Notes: generated by a model not told the origin, from the sequence alone. Counted from the stretch's first letter, positions 1 through 8,298 are shown. The stretch is DNA of 29,686 bases from JBLMXQ01 sp050257855 (GCA_050257855.1 JBLMXQ010000097.1:1-29686); one strand, 5' to 3'. Translations and numbers: made by a program.

Positions 1-1545
1 GGCGAGTTCCCGCTCGCGATGAACGAGCTGTCGTTCCTCCTGCCGCACCTCCTCGCCGAGGGGCGCGGCGCGCTCGAGGTGTACTTCACGCGCGTCTACA
101 ACCCGGTGTGGACCAACCCCGACGGCTTCTCGTGGATCGAGATGCTGTCGGACGAGTCGAAGGTGCGCTGCCACGTCGCGCTGACGCCGACCTGGAACGA
201 GACCGCGCAGTACGCCGACTACGTGCTGCCGATGGGCGTCGGCAGCGAGCGCCACGACCTGCACTCCTACGAGACCCACGACGCGCAGTGGATCGGCTTC
301 CGCCAGCCGGTCACGCGGGTCGCGCGCGAGCGGCTCGGCGCGGCGGTGTCGGACACGCGCGAGGCGAACCCCGGCGAGGTGTGGGAGGAGAACGAGTTCT
401 GGGTGGCGCTCTCCTGGCGCATCGATCCGGACGGCGCGCTCGGCATCCGCCGCCACTTCGAGTCGCCGGACCGTCCCGGCGAACCGGTCACCATGGACGA
501 GTACTACGGGTGGATGTTCGAGCACTCGGTGCCCGGACTGCCCGAGGCGGCGGGCGCCGAAGGCCTCACGCCGCTCGCCTACATGCGGAAGTACGGCGTC
601 TTCAAGGTGCGGGACAACGTGTACCGTGCGCACGAACGGCCGCTGGCGGCGGAGGCGCTCGCCGGAACGACGGTCGACGCCGACGAAACCGTGCTTCGCG
701 GCGGCCGCACGATAGGAGTCATGGCCGGCGGAGTCGCCCGCGAGGGCTTCAACACGCCGTCACGCCGCCTCGAGGTCTATTCGCGGACGCTCGCGGAGTG
801 GGGCTGGCCCGAGCACGCGACGCCGCGCTACGTCCCCGGCCACGTGCACTGGCGGACGCTGAAACGCGAGGAGGGCGAGTTCGATCTGCTCCCGAACTTC
901 CGCCTCCCGACGCTCGTCCACACGCGCTCGCCGGTCAAGTGGCTCTACGAGATCTCGCACGACAACCCGTTGTGGATCGCGGCCGCCGACGCGCGCAGGT
1001 ACGGCCTCGCGACCGGCGATCTGGTCAAGGTCCGCACGCGCATCGGCTATTTCGTGACGCGCGCGTGGGTGACCGAGGCCATCCGGCCTGGCGTTCTCGG
1101 GATGTCGCATCACTTGGGCCGCTGGCGCCTCCAGGAAGAGACCGGCAACCGCGTCGCGTCGGCGCTCGTGCGCATCGATCGTCAGGGAACCGGCTACAAG
1201 GTCACGCAGGTGCACGGCGCGGAGCCGTACGTGACGACCGATCCGGATACCGCCCGGGTCTGGTGGACGGATGTCGGCGTGCATCAGAACCTGACGTTCC
1301 CCGTGCAGCCCGATCCGGTGAGCGGCATGCACTGCTGGCATCAGCGCGTGACGCTAGAGAAGGCCGGACCCGACGACCGGTACGGTGACATCTACGTCGA
1401 CACGAACGAGTCGCACACGGTCTATCGGGAGTGGCTCGCGCTGACGCGGCCCGCGCCCGGCCCCGGCGGACTGCGGCGGCCGCTGTGGTTCGACCGTCCG
1501 CTCAGGCCGATGGACGCGGCGTATCGGATGAAGACGGGAAACTAG
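1..1545 (+). CDS. Molybdopterin-dependent oxidoreductase, C-terminal part (5' truncated by window)
   Basis: The reading frame is open from base 1, so the gene begins before the window and the ATG at 19 is internal. The visible part (about 514 residues) resembles the C-terminal half of a DMSO-reductase-superfamily catalytic subunit of the formate dehydrogenase type. Early on it has the pattern 'VALTPTWNETAQYADYVLP', the usual stretch where these enzymes describe leaving the cofactor-binding domain III. From roughly codon 290 there is a molybdopterin-dinucleotide-binding beta-barrel domain, recognisable by 'LVHTRSPVKWLYEISHDNPL', then 'DARRYGLATGDLVKVRT' and 'RPGVLGMSHHLGRW'. The Fe-S and metal-ligand regions are outside the window, so the substrate cannot be assigned; formate or another small anion is possible. 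It is followed after 9 bp by the DUF3303 gene, which is probably cotranscribed. Confidence 0.85.
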   Translation, partial: GEFPLAMNELSFLLPHLLAEGRGALEVYFTRVYNPVWTNPDGFSWIEMLSDESKVRCHVALTPTWNETAQYADYVLPMGVGSERHDLHSYETHDAQWIGFRQPVTRVARERLGAAVSDTREANPGEVWEENEFWVALSWRIDPDGALGIRRHFESPDRPGEPVTMDEYYGWMFEHSVPGLPEAAGAEGLTPLAYMRKYGVFKVRDNVYRAHERPLAAEALAGTTVDADETVLRGGRTIGVMAGGVAREGFNTPSRRLEVYSRTLAEWGWPEHATPRYVPGHVHWRTLKREEGEFDLLPNFRLPTLVHTRSPVKWLYEISHDNPLWIAAADARRYGLATGDLVKVRTRIGYFVTRAWVTEAIRPGVLGMSHHLGRWRLQEETGNRVASALVRIDRQGTGYKVTQVHGAEPYVTTDPDTARVWWTDVGVHQNLTFPVQPDPVSGMHCWHQRVTLEKAGPDDRYGDIYVDTNESHTVYREWLALTRPAPGPGGLRRPLWFDRPLRPMDAAYRMKTGN

Positions 1546-1554
1546 GAATTCAGA

Positions 1555-1836
1555 ATGGCTGGAACGCTCTACATGGTGGTCGAACACTTCAAGGGCGGCG
1601 ACGCGGTTGCTGTCTACCGCCGATTTCGCGACCGCGGGCGACTGGCGCCAGAGGGCCTCTCTTACGTCTCGAGCTGGGTGGATACGAAACTCGAGCGCTG
1701 CTACCAGCTGATGGAGACCGACGATCGCCTGCTCCTCGATCGATGGATGGCGAACTGGAGCGACATCGTCGATTTCGAGGTATATCCCGTGATCACGTCA
1801 GCAGAGGCGGCCGAAAGGATTGCCCCCCGCCTGTGA
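1555..1836 (+). CDS. DUF3303 family small protein
   Basis: This 93-residue protein matches the pattern of DUF3303: an N-terminal 'LYMVVEHFK' strand, a central 'GLSYVSSWVD' segment and 'CYQLMETDD' followed by 'DRWMANWSDIVDFEVYPV'. The length is normal for the family, a small alpha/beta ferredoxin-like-fold protein resembling a dimeric barrel. Its biochemical role is unknown. An AGGA Shine-Dalgarno-like stretch at about 1544-1547 overlaps the stop codon of the upstream molybdoenzyme gene and lies about 7 nt before the ATG, which supports this start and cotranscription. No signal peptide or membrane segment is visible, so it is expected in the cytoplasm. Confidence 0.8.
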   Translation: MAGTLYMVVEHFKGGDAVAVYRRFRDRGRLAPEGLSYVSSWVDTKLERCYQLMETDDRLLLDRWMANWSDIVDFEVYPVITSAEAAERIAPRL

Positions 1837-1881
1837 GCGGCGTGTGGGTCAGCTGACTGGAGGCGTCCATGTGCGCGCTCT

Positions 1882-2187
1882 TCAGATTCGTCTGTGGAAC
1901 ACAATCGCCGCAACGGCGCTGGCGATGAGCTCGATGAGAACGATTCCGGTCAGGACGGCAAAGGCCCAGTCGCGGCCGAGCAGGTATTCCACGAACGACA
2001 GCACGACGCGCGCGGCGGGCGTGGAGACCAGCACGATGATCCCGGCGTTCAGGAGCACCGATGCGCCACCGAGGTGCAGGAGCGAGAGCACGAGCCCGAC
2101 GCCGAGCAGCACGGTGCTGATCACAACGCCGATGCGCAGCACGCGTCCGATGAGCACCTCGAGCGCCGAGTCGCTCTTCCGGGTCAT
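1882..2187 (-). CDS. DUF1634 family membrane protein
   Basis: A 101-residue protein with three predicted membrane segments: about residues 15-37 ('VLRIGVVISTVLLGVGLVLSLL'), 42-65 and 77-97. This is the DUF1634 pattern, including an N-terminal 'LEVLIGRVLRIGVVISTVLLG' type stretch. The frame is open further upstream, but the start chosen is the ATG at 2187 because it overlaps the stop codon of the TauE/SafE gene by 4 nt (ATGA at 2184-2187), a typical translational coupling. DUF1634 genes commonly sit directly after TSUP exporters; the protein is presumed to be an accessory of that permease, but its function is not established. Confidence 0.8.
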   Translation of the reverse strand: MTRKSDSALEVLIGRVLRIGVVISTVLLGVGLVLSLLHLGGASVLLNAGIIVLVSTPAARVVLSFVEYLLGRDWAFAVLTGIVLIELIASAVAAIVFHRRI

Positions 2188-3017
2188 CGCATGCCCCTCA
2201 CGAACATCAGGACCGCGACCGTCCCGAGGACGAGGGCCAGCAGCAGCTTGAGGTGCCGTTCCGGCACGGCGCCGGAGAGGCGGAAGCCGAGCCGGGACCC
2301 GACCTGTACTCCGAGCACCGCGGCCGCAGCGGCCTCCGGCAGCAGCTGCCCGTTGCCGAAATAGATGATCGCGCCGCCGGTCGCGGTCACGCCGATCATG
2401 AACGCGCTGGTCGCGGCCGCCGCCCGCAGCGGCACGCCGCACCAGGCGTTCAGGACCGGCACCTTGATCACCCCGCCGCCGATCCCGAGCAGCGACGCCA
2501 CGTTGCCCGCCACGAACGACGAGGCGAGCGCCAGCGGCAGCCGCTTGACTCTGTACACGATCGTGCCGCCGCTCTCCTTCTCGTGATACCGGCCGCCCAG
2601 CATCCCCGGATCCATCGCCGGATCGAGGATCACGTTCCGCATCTTCAGCCGGCGGACGGTCACGATCGCGGTCAGGGCGGTCACGACGCCGAACAGCTTC
2701 TGCAGCGTCGCCTGCGAGAGGAGCTGTGCGGTGATGCCGCCGAGCACGCTGCCGGCGGCCGTCGCCACCTCGAGCACCATGCCGAGGCGGAAGTTCATCA
2801 GGCGCAGCCCCGCGCGGCCGGCCGTTACGGTGCTCGACGTCGCGATCACGGTCGCGAGGCTGATCGCGGCCGCCGCGGTGATGGGAAACCGGAGACCGAG
2901 GTTGAGCAGCGGAACGAGGAAGACGCCGCCGCCGATCCCGAGCGTTGCACCGAGGCCGCCGGCGAGGATCCCGGCGGCGAAAACGATCGCGGCGAGGGCG
3001 GGCGTGACGACCGGCAT
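2184..3017 (-). CDS. TauE/SafE (TSUP) family anion exporter
   Basis: A 277-residue inner-membrane protein with the two-fold repeat of the TauE/SafE family. Each half starts with a glycine-rich hydrophobic motif: 'GATLGIGGGVFLVPLL' at about residues 23-38 and 'ASLLGIGGGVIKVPVLN' at about 173-190. About eight membrane segments can be drawn, separated by a hydrophilic loop ('DPGMLGGRYHEKESGG') in the middle. Members export or import sulfite, sulfoacetate, taurine-derived or other organic anions; nothing in the sequence fixes the substrate here. An AGGA stretch lies about 10 nt before the ATG. The gene is coupled to the downstream DUF1634 gene by an ATGA overlap, suggesting the two proteins work together. 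Confidence 0.88.
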   Translation of the reverse strand: MPVVTPALAAIVFAAGILAGGLGATLGIGGGVFLVPLLNLGLRFPITAAAAISLATVIATSSTVTAGRAGLRLMNFRLGMVLEVATAAGSVLGGITAQLLSQATLQKLFGVVTALTAIVTVRRLKMRNVILDPAMDPGMLGGRYHEKESGGTIVYRVKRLPLALASSFVAGNVASLLGIGGGVIKVPVLNAWCGVPLRAAAATSAFMIGVTATGGAIIYFGNGQLLPEAAAAAVLGVQVGSRLGFRLSGAVPERHLKLLLALVLGTVAVLMFVRGMR

Positions 3018-3057
3018 CAGCGCATCATCCTGTCGGGCAGCGACATCGCTCCGACCG

Positions 3058-3984
3058 TCACGCCGCGCCGGCGGCGTGCGGCTTGAGCACCGCGTAGAGC
3101 GCCGCCATGATCGGCGTCGGCACGCCGGCCCGGCCGCCCCGGCGCACGGCGGCGCCGAGCAGCGCCTCCACCTCGATCGGCTTGCCCTGCTGCAGGTCGA
3201 TCAGCAGCGACGATCGCGTGGTCGGCGGGATCGAATCGACGTACTCGACGATGCGCTCGACGACTCCGGCAGGGAGCGCGATGCCCTCGGCGCGCGCGAC
3301 CGCCTCCACCTCGCGGAACGCCGCGACGAGCTGATCGTGCGAAATCCGATCCTGCCACAACGGCCCGATCGGCAGGCGCGCCGCCCCGGTGAACGCGGCG
3401 AACGGCGCCAGGTAGCAGAATTTCTCCCAGATTGGGATCCGGGCATCGGCGACCGGCTCGGAGACGATGTCGGCGCCGGCAAAAGCGTCCGAGATCGCCT
3501 GCACCCGCGGCGACACGCGCGATCTGTCTCCGAACACCTCGCCGAACACGATGCGGCGATGCGTCCCGGTCTGCTCGATGACACCCGGCAGGCTGAGCGC
3601 CGTCGCGATGTACGTCGATCCGCCGAGCACGCGCTCGCCTCCGACGGCCGCGGCCACCTGGTCGACGCTCTCCACCCCGTTCTGCAGCGTCAGCGCGACC
3701 GTCTGGGCGCGGACGACCCGCTCGAGCAGCCGCATCGCGCCCGGATTGCTGTACGTCTTCACCGCGAAGAGCGCGACGTCCACCGGCGGAACCCTGGATG
3801 GGTCGTCTTCCGCGGCCGCGTGCACGACGAAGTCCCCGAGCGGGCTCCTGATCGAGAGCCCCCGCTCGCGGATCGCCGCCAGGTGCGCGCCGCGCGCGAC
3901 GAACGTCACCTGGTGCCCGGCGCGCGCCAGCCTGGCGCCGAAATATCCGCCAACCGCTCCGGAACCAACGATGCAGAAGCGCAT
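3058..3984 (-). CDS. Ketopantoate reductase family protein (ApbA/PanE)
   Basis: This 308-residue cytoplasmic protein has the ketopantoate reductase architecture. An N-terminal Rossmann fold carries the nucleotide-binding motif 'GSGAVGGYFGARLARAGHQV' at residues 7-26, a 'LTLQNGVES' strand follows at about residues 137-145, and the all-helical C-terminal domain has 'IWEKFCYLAPFAAFTG', which includes the conserved catalytic lysine. The later 'SSLLIDLQQGKPIEVEALLG' carries the conserved Ser-x-x-x-D...E pattern. Length matches PanE proteins. The family reduces 2-dehydropantoate to pantoate with NADPH, but many genomes hold several paralogues acting on other 2-keto acids, and no other pantothenate gene is nearby, so the substrate is left open. 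It lies 16 bp after an APC permease and 40 bp before the TSUP exporter gene. Confidence 0.85.
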   Translation of the reverse strand: MRFCIVGSGAVGGYFGARLARAGHQVTFVARGAHLAAIRERGLSIRSPLGDFVVHAAAEDDPSRVPPVDVALFAVKTYSNPGAMRLLERVVRAQTVALTLQNGVESVDQVAAAVGGERVLGGSTYIATALSLPGVIEQTGTHRRIVFGEVFGDRSRVSPRVQAISDAFAGADIVSEPVADARIPIWEKFCYLAPFAAFTGAARLPIGPLWQDRISHDQLVAAFREVEAVARAEGIALPAGVVERIVEYVDSIPPTTRSSLLIDLQQGKPIEVEALLGAAVRRGGRAGVPTPIMAALYAVLKPHAAGAA

Positions 3985-4000
3985 GATTGAGAGGCGCCAG

Positions 4001-5401
4001 CTAACAGCCGCCAGCCGCCTGACGGCTCCAATAGACGTACGCCGGCAGCCCGAGCGCTACCAGGCCGAGCCCCATGAGCGACTCCATCGGCTTCTCGGCC
4101 AGCGTATTCACGACCAGAGCGCCCAGTGCGGCGACGAAAAGGATCGGCACCCACGGATATCCCCACGTGCGGTACGGTCGGGGCGTGTCGGGCTGGGCGC
4201 GCCGGAGCCGGAAGATCGCCGCCCCGCCGAGCACGCCGAACGCCACCGACGAGAATGTCACCCAGGTGAAGAGCTGCTCGTAAGTGCCCGTCAGCGTCAG
4301 CAGCGCCGACCACGCGCAGACGACGACGATCGCGACGTGCGGAGTCCGATAGCGCGGGTGAACCCGCGCAACCGATCCGAAGAAGAGCCCGTCACGGGCC
4401 ATCGCGTAGGCCGCGCGCGAGATCGTGATCACCGCGGCGGCATTGCAGCCGAGCGTCGAGATCACGACCGTCGCCGCGACGATCCGCGCGCCGCTCGCGC
4501 CGACGAGCACGGTCACCGCCTTCTCCGCGATGCGCTGCACGCCGCGCATCTCGTCAATCGGCAGGGCGAACATGTACGCGACGTTGACCGCGACGTAAAT
4601 GGCCACGAGCGCCAGGATGCCGGCCACCAGCGCCCTCGGGACGGTCCGCCGCGCGTCCTGGATCTCGCCGGCGCAGAACGGCAGGTAGTACCAGCCCTCG
4701 TACGCCCACATCACCGCGATCATCGCGACGCCGAATGCTGCCGCCGGGTGCGGCACCGGCGGCACGACCGGCGTGAGCGAAGGCACCGCCGGATGCAGCG
4801 CCACGACGAGAACCGGCAGCGCGGCCAGCGCCACCACCTTGATGACGGTCAGCCCCGCCTGCAGCAGATTGCCGGATTCGACGCCGACGTAGTTCACGGC
4901 GCCAAGAACCACGATCGATGCGGCTGCGGCGATCTGCCCGGCCGAGATCGTCACGGCGCCCCACGGCACCGGCACCGCCACGACGACGCGCGCCGTCGAC
5001 AGCGCGGGGACGAAATAGCTGAAGTAGGTGGCAAAACCGACCGCGACCGCCGCGACGCTGCCGGTGCCGACGACCAGGATCACGGCCCATCCGAACAGGA
5101 ACGCAACGAGCGGTCCGTACGCTTCCTCGAGGAACACGTAGAGACCGCCCGACCGGGGGAACATGGCGCCCATTTCCGCGTACGTGAGGCCGCCGCAGAG
5201 CGCGATGGCGCCGCCGGCGATCCACGCCGCGACGAGCAGCGGAGCGGAAGGCAGCACTGCGGCCATCGAGCCGGCGGTCAGGAAGATCGCCGAACCGATG
5301 ACGTTGCCGATCACGAGCAGCGTCGCCGACCAGAAGCCGATGGCGCGAACCAGCGCGGCATCGGACGCGGCCGGGGCAGGCGCGACGGCGTCCAGGGTCA
5401 T
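4001..5401 (-). CDS. APC-superfamily amino acid permease
   Basis: An inner-membrane transporter of 466 residues (from the ATG at 5401) with about twelve hydrophobic segments. The first membrane segment has the APC hallmark 'VIGNVIGSAIFLTAG', followed by 'LTYAEMGAMFPRSGGLYVFL' in segments 2-3, typical of LAT/CAT-type amino-acid exchangers and symporters. The frame continues upstream to a GTG at 5419, but ATG 5401 is preferred: TAGAGT, a -10-like hexamer, ends 8 nt before it, as in other likely leaderless starts of this window. The substrate is probably a neutral or cationic amino acid, or a breakdown product of the neighbouring amidase or hydrolase; this is inference. The gene follows the amidase after 43 bp (25 bp from the GTG) and may have its own promoter. 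Confidence 0.85.
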   Translation of the reverse strand: MTLDAVAPAPAASDAALVRAIGFWSATLLVIGNVIGSAIFLTAGSMAAVLPSAPLLVAAWIAGGAIALCGGLTYAEMGAMFPRSGGLYVFLEEAYGPLVAFLFGWAVILVVGTGSVAAVAVGFATYFSYFVPALSTARVVVAVPVPWGAVTISAGQIAAAASIVVLGAVNYVGVESGNLLQAGLTVIKVVALAALPVLVVALHPAVPSLTPVVPPVPHPAAAFGVAMIAVMWAYEGWYYLPFCAGEIQDARRTVPRALVAGILALVAIYVAVNVAYMFALPIDEMRGVQRIAEKAVTVLVGASGARIVAATVVISTLGCNAAAVITISRAAYAMARDGLFFGSVARVHPRYRTPHVAIVVVCAWSALLTLTGTYEQLFTWVTFSSVAFGVLGGAAIFRLRRAQPDTPRPYRTWGYPWVPILFVAALGALVVNTLAEKPMESLMGLGLVALGLPAYVYWSRQAAGGC

Positions 5402-5415
5402 CCCGGCGGACTCTA
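5402..5415 (-). promoter_or_regulatory. Putative -10 box, leaderless start of the APC permease gene
   Basis: On the minus strand TAGAGT occupies 5415-5410 and is followed after 8 nt by the ATG at 5401. No Shine-Dalgarno sequence is visible between them. The arrangement resembles the TANNNT-N7-ATG pattern of four other genes here. No convincing -35 element is seen 17 nt upstream. Confidence 0.35.
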
Positions 5416-5444
5416 GCACAGGGGAAGGTCTCGAGACCGTCCTC

Positions 5445-6665
5445 CTATCCTCGTTCGCCGAGCACGGTCTGCGCGCGCATCGCGGCGCGGAGCAGGCGCG
5501 CGTCCTGATCGCGATCGGCAGTGAGCTGCAGGCCCAGCGGCAGGCCGTCGCCGACCGGGATGGGAATCGAAATCGCCGGGGTGCCCAGCGCGGTCCAGGG
5601 CGCGTTCATGCGGGCGTCGCCGGTGGACGTCAGGCCGCGTGGCGCGGCGCCCGGGGCCGCCGGCACGAGGACGACCGGCGTCCTGCGGTACAGCTCGCTG
5701 AAGCGTGTCTTCGCGCCGGCGATCGTCCGCGCGGCCTCGTGATAGCGGGCATCGGAAATCTGGAGGCCCTCGCGGACGAGATCCGCCAGCTCCCGCAGCG
5801 CGTCGCCGTGCTCCTCGAAGCGCTCCCGATGGAACCGGGCGCCCTCGTAGAACATGACCACGGTCGCGGCGTCGAGGATCTCCGCCAGCAGTCCGGCGAT
5901 GTCAACCGCATGAATCGAGACACCGGCGGCGCGCAGCGCACGCACCGCCCCGCCAAAGGCGTCGGCCATCGCCGGCTCGACATGCGGAATTGGATCGGGC
6001 ACCGCGAAGGCGAGCTGTTCGTCATGACGACCCGTCGGCCGGCCCATCGCCTGCCAGAGGGCGAGCATGTCCGCGGCAGCATGCGTGAAGAAGCCGACGG
6101 TGTCGAGGCTGCGAGCGAACGGCAGCACGCCGCCGGTGGAGACGAGGCCGAAGGTCGGCTTGAAGCCGGTGACGCCGCAGTAGGACGCCGGCCTGAGTAT
6201 GGAGCCGAGCGTCTGCGTCCCGAGCGCGAACGGCACCATGCCGGCGGCGACCGCGGCCGCCGCCCCGCTGGAGCTTCCGCCCGGCGTGTGCTCCGGCGCG
6301 CGTGGATTGCGCGTCGGCGGCGGCGTCCGATACGCAAACGCGGCGCACCGCGTGTTGCCGACGATCACGGCACCGCGCGAGCGCAGGTCGCGGACGACGG
6401 CGGCGTCGGCCGACCCGAGACGGCCTTCGTAGATCGGCGACCCGTACTCGGTGGCGAGGCCGCCGAGCTCGATGATGTCCTTCGAGCCGAACGGTATCCC
6501 TTGGAGCGGCCCGTCGCCGGTCGGCTTCCGGGGCGCGATCTGCACCCAGGCGTGAACGGCCGGTTCGAGCGCGCGGATGCGCTCCAGGCAGCAGGCGAGC
6601 GCCGCCTCCCGCGCGTCGCGGGGTACGGCCAGCCATTCGGTAAGCGTCCGTGGCCCGGTGGTCAT
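5445..6665 (-). CDS. Amidase signature family hydrolase
   Basis: A 406-residue enzyme of the amidase signature family (GatA, FAAH and aryl-amidase relatives). The Ser-cisSer-Lys triad can be placed: Lys62 in 'PFGSKDII', the cis-Ser in 'TPGGSSSGAAAAVAAG' (Ser131/132) and the nucleophile Ser155 in 'LGTQTLGSILRPASYCG'. The 24-residue spacing from Ser131 to Ser155 matches the family. Family members hydrolyse carboxamide bonds, releasing ammonia or an amine; GatA itself is less likely, because no gatB or gatC is adjacent and the protein is shorter than typical GatA. No signal peptide is visible, so it is probably cytoplasmic. It lies between an unknown gene and an APC permease, consistent with catabolism of an imported amide, but the substrate is unknown. 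Confidence 0.88.
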   Translation of the reverse strand: MTTGPRTLTEWLAVPRDAREAALACCLERIRALEPAVHAWVQIAPRKPTGDGPLQGIPFGSKDIIELGGLATEYGSPIYEGRLGSADAAVVRDLRSRGAVIVGNTRCAAFAYRTPPPTRNPRAPEHTPGGSSSGAAAAVAAGMVPFALGTQTLGSILRPASYCGVTGFKPTFGLVSTGGVLPFARSLDTVGFFTHAAADMLALWQAMGRPTGRHDEQLAFAVPDPIPHVEPAMADAFGGAVRALRAAGVSIHAVDIAGLLAEILDAATVVMFYEGARFHRERFEEHGDALRELADLVREGLQISDARYHEAARTIAGAKTRFSELYRRTPVVLVPAAPGAAPRGLTSTGDARMNAPWTALGTPAISIPIPVGDGLPLGLQLTADRDQDARLLRAAMRAQTVLGERG

Positions 6666-6728
6666 CCGACCGGACCCGGCCGCCCCCGTCCCCCGCGGAC
6701 GATCGCCATCGGATGCTCCCCGGCCTTC

Positions 6729-7172
6729 CTATCCGCGCACGCGCCTGCTGAACGCCTCGTACGCCCCGGGCGCCTGATTGGTCCACCAGTTGACGTACGC
6801 AGCGGCCGCCCTCTCGAGATTCGTGAACTCGAGCGGGTTGTTGTTCGCCGTGCGGATGTCGGATACCAGGTCGCGCATGCGCTCCCAGCACACGAGCAGC
6901 TCGCGTCCGCTCTGGTAGAACAGCTCCCGGTTGAGCACGCCGCTGGTCAGGAACGAAGCGACCATCTCCCAATGGCTCGTCACCATTCGATACGATGCGT
7001 TCTCCTCGCTGCCGGCCGGAATGAGAGCCTGCGCCTCCTGCCAGGTCCGGGGCTTGAACTTCGCCAGGAACCACGCGCGCGCCTGGCGCATCCGGGCCTC
7101 CCGGCGGATCTCGTAGAGGCGGAGAATCAGGTTGACGTCGTCGAAAGTGGGAATGGATGCGAACGTTTTCAT
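6729..7172 (-). CDS. Uncharacterised cytoplasmic protein coupled to the desuccinylase-type gene
   Basis: This 147-residue protein is not one whose function I recognise. It is mostly helical, soluble and rich in Arg and aromatic residues, with stretches such as 'FDDVNLILRLYEIRREARMR', 'GSEENASYRMVTSHWEMVAS', 'GVLNRELFYQSG' and 'YVNWWTNQAPGAYEAF'. The helical pattern vaguely recalls DUF4760-type proteins, but this is a weak impression. The frame runs far upstream inside the preceding gene; the start chosen is the ATG at 7172, because it overlaps the stop codon of the upstream hydrolase (ATGA at 7169-7172) and begins a plausible protein. The coupling suggests a fixed stoichiometry or functional link with that hydrolase, although the hydrolase appears exported and this protein does not. 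Confidence 0.75.
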   Translation of the reverse strand: MKTFASIPTFDDVNLILRLYEIRREARMRQARAWFLAKFKPRTWQEAQALIPAGSEENASYRMVTSHWEMVASFLTSGVLNRELFYQSGRELLVCWERMRDLVSDIRTANNNPLEFTNLERAAAAYVNWWTNQAPGAYEAFSRRVRG

Positions 7173-8230
7173 GGTTGGACGACTCCGACGTTGGCGATCG
7201 TCTGGCCCTTGACGAGCGACGGCACCGCCCGGATGAAGGTGATCACGCCGGTCGCCGGCGCGTGGGCCTCGAAGATGACGCGGTTCACGTAGTCGGTCAC
7301 GTAGCCGATCTTCATGCCTTGCTCGACGTACGTGCCGCGCCGGACGAGCGGATAGAAGATGCCGGTGACGTCGCTCGAGAGCGTCACGACCTTCTCGAGC
7401 CACACCGGATGCTCGACGAGCGGCGCCTCGCCGGGCAGCATCTTCAGGAGGCGCATGACGTTGAGCGAGCCGTTCACCAGCGCGGCGACGTCGTCGGTGT
7501 CCACCGTGCCGGCGTAGCCGGCCTCGGCGGCGAACGACGCCTTGCCGCGAGTCGAGGCGGTCGTGTCGAGGAAGCGGGACGCGTTCGGGTCCTTCGGCCG
7601 GTCGGCGGCGATGATGACGTGATCGAGGCCGAAAGCGAGCACCATCTGCTTCGAGAGATCGTCCTGCGCCTGGTTGCCGGTCACGGTCCAGTAGCTGTAC
7701 GGGCGCAGGCTCTCGTCGAGATCGCCGCCGTGCAGGTCGATCAGGTGATCGCACTTGTCGACGACCTCTTTCGTGATGACGTACGAGGCGCGCTCGGTCT
7801 GGGTGCCGTCGAGCCGCCCGGGGTACGAGCCGTTCATGCTGCGCTGGTCGACCGGGTTGACGTGCGGCACCATCTTCTCGAACGACTGGACGTTGACGAG
7901 CGGCACGAGCACGAGGGTGCCCGACAGATCCGACGGGTTGACCGCGTCGATGAGCTTCTCGACCGCGATGACCGACGCGTACTCCGTGCCGTGCGCGCCG
8001 GAAACGATCGCCAGCGACGGGCCCGGACGGGCGCCGTGGACGACGGCGACGGCGATGTCGGTGGCCGGGTCGGAGCCGGCCGGCACGTGGAGCACGCCGT
8101 ACGCGCGCTGGCCGCGCGCCGCCGTGGCGGTGCCCACGGAAAACGTCGGGTGCGGATCCTGGGCGGACGCGGCGCCCGAAGCGAAGGACAGCAGAGCCAG
8201 AACCGCGAAGCACGAACGCGCACAGTTCAT
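7169..8230 (-). CDS. Secreted succinylglutamate desuccinylase/aspartoacylase family hydrolase
   Basis: A 353-residue protein with a signal peptide (residues 1 to about 23, ending 'ASGAASAQ'), then a zinc-dependent M14-type hydrolase domain. The HxxE zinc motif is 'VSGAHGTEYASV', and a third ligand lies in 'CDHLIDLHGGDLDE'. The C-terminal part ('GIFYPLVRRGTYVEQGMKIG' and 'APATGVITFI') is the beta-barrel-like domain typical of AstE/AspA proteins. Relatives remove an acyl group from N-acyl amino acids or act as deacylases; the exact substrate is unknown. A strong AGGAGG ribosome-binding site lies 4 nt before the ATG at 8230, which settles the start although the frame is open to 8374. It is the first gene of the minus-strand run and is ATGA-coupled to the next. 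Confidence 0.85.
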   Translation of the reverse strand: MNCARSCFAVLALLSFASGAASAQDPHPTFSVGTATAARGQRAYGVLHVPAGSDPATDIAVAVVHGARPGPSLAIVSGAHGTEYASVIAVEKLIDAVNPSDLSGTLVLVPLVNVQSFEKMVPHVNPVDQRSMNGSYPGRLDGTQTERASYVITKEVVDKCDHLIDLHGGDLDESLRPYSYWTVTGNQAQDDLSKQMVLAFGLDHVIIAADRPKDPNASRFLDTTASTRGKASFAAEAGYAGTVDTDDVAALVNGSLNVMRLLKMLPGEAPLVEHPVWLEKVVTLSSDVTGIFYPLVRRGTYVEQGMKIGYVTDYVNRVIFEAHAPATGVITFIRAVPSLVKGQTIANVGVVQP

Positions 8231-8267
8231 CGCCCCTCCTGACACGCGAAAGATGAGACGGCCGAAC

Positions 8268-8298
8268 TTTACACCGGTTTCGGCGGCTGCAGTATAGT
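8268..8298 (+). promoter_or_regulatory. Possible sigma-70-like promoter for dinB-like gene
   Basis: In the 142-bp divergent intergenic region TTTACA (8268-8273) is followed after 19 bp by TATAGT (8293-8298). The spacer is longer than the optimum. It would give a leader of about 70 nt ending in the GGAGG ribosome-binding site of the DinB gene. The same A/T patch reads TATACT on the minus strand (8296-8291) and could serve the divergent hydrolase gene. Confidence 0.35.

Noticed and set aside
1..3017. Sulfur or sulfite oxidation module formed by the molybdoenzyme and the TSUP exporter
   Set aside because: The molybdoenzyme belongs to the formate dehydrogenase/DMSO-reductase type rather than the sulfite oxidase fold, the genes face each other on opposite strands, and no sulfur-oxidation gene is present.
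5445..6665. Glu-tRNA(Gln) amidotransferase subunit A
   Set aside because: It has the amidase signature triad, but gatB and gatC are absent nearby and the protein is shorter than typical GatA.
5163..7292. 709-codon open frame on the plus strand (and similar long frames at 3467-5416, 12484-12996 and 15095-17131)
   Set aside because: These are antisense or out-of-frame readings in GC-rich DNA, rich in Arg, Ala, Gly and His with no recognisable domain. They lie opposite genes with clear motifs (APC permease, amidase, ketopantoate reductase, nitrilase, GcvT-like and amidohydrolase).
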